DNA of 64,000 nucleotides from Syngnathus acus (lineage: Eukaryota; Chordata; Actinopteri; Syngnathiformes; Syngnathidae), in assembly GCF_901709675.1 (NCBI RefSeq), contig NC_051088.1, positions 8,768,193 to 8,832,192 on the forward strand. The letters are read 5' to 3'. Position numbers and translations under genes: made by a program. The notes under the pieces are model-generated. The model did not search any database, was not told the DNA's origin, and was given only the letters and a program-made list of their open reading frames with translations. Shown here in pieces: positions 61,001 to 64,000 of the stretch (position 1 is the first letter of the stretch; each line of letters begins with the position of its first letter).

Positions 61001-63789
61001 TTGATGAGATCCAGTAACTAAACCAAAGTGACATTTGCCTTGCTGTCTTTACGTCAACTTTACTACACTTCCCAATATTTGTTTAAGACAAGTATATATT
61101 TTGACCTCCCGCTGCACGATGCCAAAAGCAGTCACTGTAATTATGGTCACATCAGAGATGCAGTCAGAGATGCTTGAATACACAACTCCTGCTTTTTAGA
61201 CTAAACTTGACAGGAGGTATAATAATCTATTAATACCTCTCAAGAGGCCAGAATGTAAAGTTGCTTGGCAAAGAGTGTTTTGATGAGAGGCCTTGCTTAC
61301 ATTTGGCAGAGACTTTGTACCCTCCGAGAGGTGCGGGGTTGCCCTCGGCAGCGTCGAACCCAGCAGAGACCAGAACGACATCCGGGGCAAATTCCTGGGC
61401 GATGGGCATCATCACAGTCCTGCGGTTGCAAAAAGTCACATAAATTTCGCTCGGCCTCAGTTGAGGGGCAAGTAGCCATCGTGCCGTTTAGCAAGAATTA
61501 ACACGTGACTTTTACGAAACATATTACATTGTCTGAACTGGAGTCTCTTCCAACAAGATGTGCATGTGCAAAATGCTTGGCTCAAGCGCTGAGCACATGA
61601 GGGAACCGAGTAGCTACTGCTTACAGTCGGAAATTGTTTTCCTGACTTGCTCTCCAAGCAGGAACTACATTTTATGCAAGAGTGACTGAGAGAAAATAGA
61701 AGCTTTTTCAAATAACTTGAACTTCAGCTCACCATTGCATTCAAAACAAGGAAATGAGAGAAGACTAAATTATGAATAAGCAATTAAGAAATTACCAAAT
61801 ATGAAGTCACTAGAATACACAAAATGACATTTTCCTTTGTCAAATTAACCCTATCTTTGGTGAGCAGGAATATTTATCAACCCAAATGTCTTGGGAGAAG
61901 AGCAAATGAATAATACTTGAATTATAAATAATGAAGATAATTATAAATGAAACGGTAACAAAAAATAAAAAAATTGCTGTTTATGTTTTCACTTTTACAG
62001 TGCAAGATTAATGTTTGAGAACAGCAGCATTTTCACAATATTCACAACCTGTGGATGCTGTATGGTCTGAGAGCATGAGTGGGCTCCCTTTCTTTTGAAT
62101 TTACAAAAGTTTAGTAACCAAATCTGTTGAAATCCCTTCTCAACCCACAACCCTTGTATCTTGCTTGTATAGCTTCCATCTTGTTCTGCCCGATGCTGTG
62201 ACGTTCCATGTCCCAAGTCTGAGTGACCAGTGTGAATAACCTAAGAGCGCATTTCAAACCGTGCTGACAAAACAGTTCTATTTTATAGAATGGTGCAAAT
62301 GCAAGTACCTGAGAGCAACTCTCAGGTTGGATTGTTGCTCTGTGCTTGTGAAAAAGGTTTCCATTGTACCGAACATTTTGGTAAGACTGGAGGAGGGCTG
62401 TTGGCGAGACTCGACTTGAGCTCAGCGCAGTCGGCAGAGTTCAAAGGCAGAGTGAGCGAGTCTGTTTCCTATTAGAGCCCTGTCACTCTCCTCACGTCAT
62501 TGACAACATGGAGGAAAAGAGGAAAACAGTCCATCTGGGATCCATTTACCTTCATTATTCTGCCCGGGGACTTTGGAGACTCCACGCCCCCCCCCCCTCC
62601 CAATCATCATCTTTGCACACACACACGCACAAACACACATAAACACATGCTGCTGTCATGACTGCATGCAGATGAACAACATGAGCTCATAGACACAGAG
62701 ATAAACTGTGCATTCCCATACTGTGATAAAAACAATCAAACACACACACACGCACACACATACACCCCTATGTGCTAACAAAAAGCACAAGGCCGTAGAA
62801 GGTCATTCAGCTGACTTGACTGTTCCGTTTTGGTTTTCTGAACAAGTATTCTTGTTTCTACACACATTGTCTTGTGAAGCAGAAGTGTTTTTCCTACCTG
62901 AATGCAGCAAGGTACTCTGCATCCCCCATGGGAGGGTCCAGACCTCCTGTCCATGCCACATTCACGTTGAAGCCCTTCCCGGCACCTAAGCCAACCTGTC
63001 GTGATAAAGATTGAGTCAGAATAGAAATGTAATGGACCATCGGCCAAGATATGCCACCCACCTCAGCAGGTGATCCACTGCCAGGAAAGAAATTGCCATG
63101 ATCATAGCGATGCAGCGACATGTAGAGGACGCTTGGGTCACTATAAAAAATTTCCTGGGTCCCGTTACCATGGTGAACATCCTGGGAACCAAAAATATTT
63201 TTAAAGACCATTTATAAACTCTGAAGTGGAACATAAAGCAAAGGTGGTGATCTTACCCAGTCAACAATAAGGATTTTGCTCACACTGAGCTTTTGTTGGA
63301 GTTGTTTGGCGGCAATAGCTACGGAATTGAAGTAGCAGAAACCCCTGTGAAAACAGATTGCCGGGTTGAGTTGAAGATAATGGCATGGAAAGATTGCAGT
63401 GGTTTGACGTGACTCTGAAATCTGTCTTCATAATGTTTATCTTAACAATCGAGGACTCAAACACATAGAAACTTACATTGGGTTGGAGGGGTCCGCATGG
63501 TGCCCTGGTGGTCTGACCACAGCAAAGCCATTCTGTTTAGAAAAGAGGGGATGAATCAGATTATCTTATAAAAACAGCACGCTGAGGTACCTTGTGTATG
63601 AAATGCGCTATAAAAATAAAACTGGCTTGCCTAATAATACGAATAACAACAATAACAACAAAGGTTAAAAAAAATGCTCACCTTCAGCTCACCCTTGGCC
63701 ACTCTGACAGCCAGCTCAACAACACTGCCGGCGGCCATGCGTGCCGCCGTGGATGTGTGCGACTCATTCCAGATGGTGTCGTTGTCAAC
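58014..63789 (-). CDS. hdac7: class IIa histone deacetylase, C-terminal ten exons, probably hdac7 (partial)
   Basis: Ten minus-strand exons join in frame: 63682-63789, 63477-63532, 63257-63344, 63062-63181, 62898-62995, 61301-61419, 60842-60975, 60580-60661, 59703-59841, 58014-58056 (328 codons plus stop). They encode most of the deacetylase domain: [10 protein letters not shown] with the paired histidines, zinc ligands in DVHHGNG and SAGFDA, and LEGGHDL, where His replaces the class I catalytic Tyr, the class IIa hallmark. The C-terminus is [13 protein letters not shown]. These enzymes are nuclear corepressors of MEF2 with weak intrinsic activity. The text [27 protein letters not shown] and NAIRSL resembles HDAC7 more than HDAC4/5/9. 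The N-terminal MEF2-binding and 14-3-3 region lies beyond 64000. The twist gene converges on its 3' end. Confidence 0.92.
62585..62638. repeat. C run and AC-rich microsatellite in an HDAC intron
   Basis: An uninterrupted C run at 62587-62596 is followed by an ACAC-rich stretch at 62618-62638; another AC run lies at 62741-62762. All are in the intron between the exons at 62898 and 61419. Confidence 0.75.
63585..63660 (+). mobile_element. L2-like LINE 3' tail fragment
   Basis: The segment 'cttgtgtatgaaatgcgcta' followed by 'taaaaataaaactggcttgc' matches the 3' end commonly seen on fish L2-type LINEs. An AATAAC-rich simple tail follows. It sits between two HDAC exons. Confidence 0.6.
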
Positions 63790-64000
63790 CTGGAGCACAA
63801 ATGAAAACAAGATAACAAATCAATGGTCACGCACGACTATCCATCAGACCTCTTAGACCCTTCTCAAGGTTAAATTCAAGCACCTCAATTAACAAGCTCC
63901 TGCAGTACTTTTCAGTCGTGCCAAACTATACTTTCCATTTTTAGGTATGATAAACACATCCTCAAGATGATTGCTTCAGTTGAGCACATTAAAAAAAGAG

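Noticed and set aside
58014-63789. hdac9 as the name for the deacetylase
   Set aside because: Linkage to a twist gene first suggested hdac9, but the protein text fits HDAC7 better. Not excluded without a tree.

Overview
This is nuclear DNA of a ray-finned fish, most likely an acanthomorph teleost. The evidence is spliced genes with GT-AG introns, tRNA-headed V-SINEs with (ATGG)n tails, Tc1-like and L2-like fragments, TA-flanked MITEs and abundant microsatellites. No prokaryotic-type operon, CRISPR array or phage gene is present. Reading splice sites and reading frames by hand gives four protein-coding genes.

Layout. (1) 1-19.3 kb has no exon I can support; it holds a V-SINE, an L2 LINE relic and a MITE, and could be 3' flank or last intron of the next gene. 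(2) 19.3-38.5 kb, minus strand: seven exons of chchd6 (MICOS subunit Mic25), 232 codons, all phases consistent; only the short terminal exon is not found. Its introns hold MITEs, Tc1 relics, V-SINEs, an expanded (ATGG)n tract and a GT/GC-alternating tract beside a splice donor. (3) 39.3-43.5 kb, minus strand: a complete four-exon, 497-residue TRIM E3 ligase (RING, B-box, coiled coil, PRY-SPRY). (4) 43.6-51.4 kb: repeat-rich, with a 1-kb MITE-like composite containing a palindromic CRE and 118-bp tandem units, a compact non-autonomous LTR element with a 5-bp target duplication, and two V-SINEs. (5) 51.4-54.7 kb, plus strand: a Twist-family bHLH gene with a recognisable promoter, a single coding exon and a predicted intron in the 3' UTR. 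(6) 58.0-64.0 kb, minus strand: the last ten coding exons of a class IIa histone deacetylase, running off the right edge.

The twist gene and the HDAC gene converge tail to tail, as TWIST1-HDAC9 do in human. The HDAC resembles HDAC7 more than HDAC9 and the Twist protein is divergent, so the best reading is the third ohnologous pair, twist3-hdac7, of which mammals have kept only HDAC7.

I see no gene cluster that looks like a new biochemical system. The novel-looking content is in the mobile elements: a mini LTR element built around 60-bp coding repeats, and TA-inserting MITEs carrying internal tandem arrays. There is also the twist3-hdac7 locus architecture. Paralog names, family names and regulatory calls rest on remembered family features, not on database searches.
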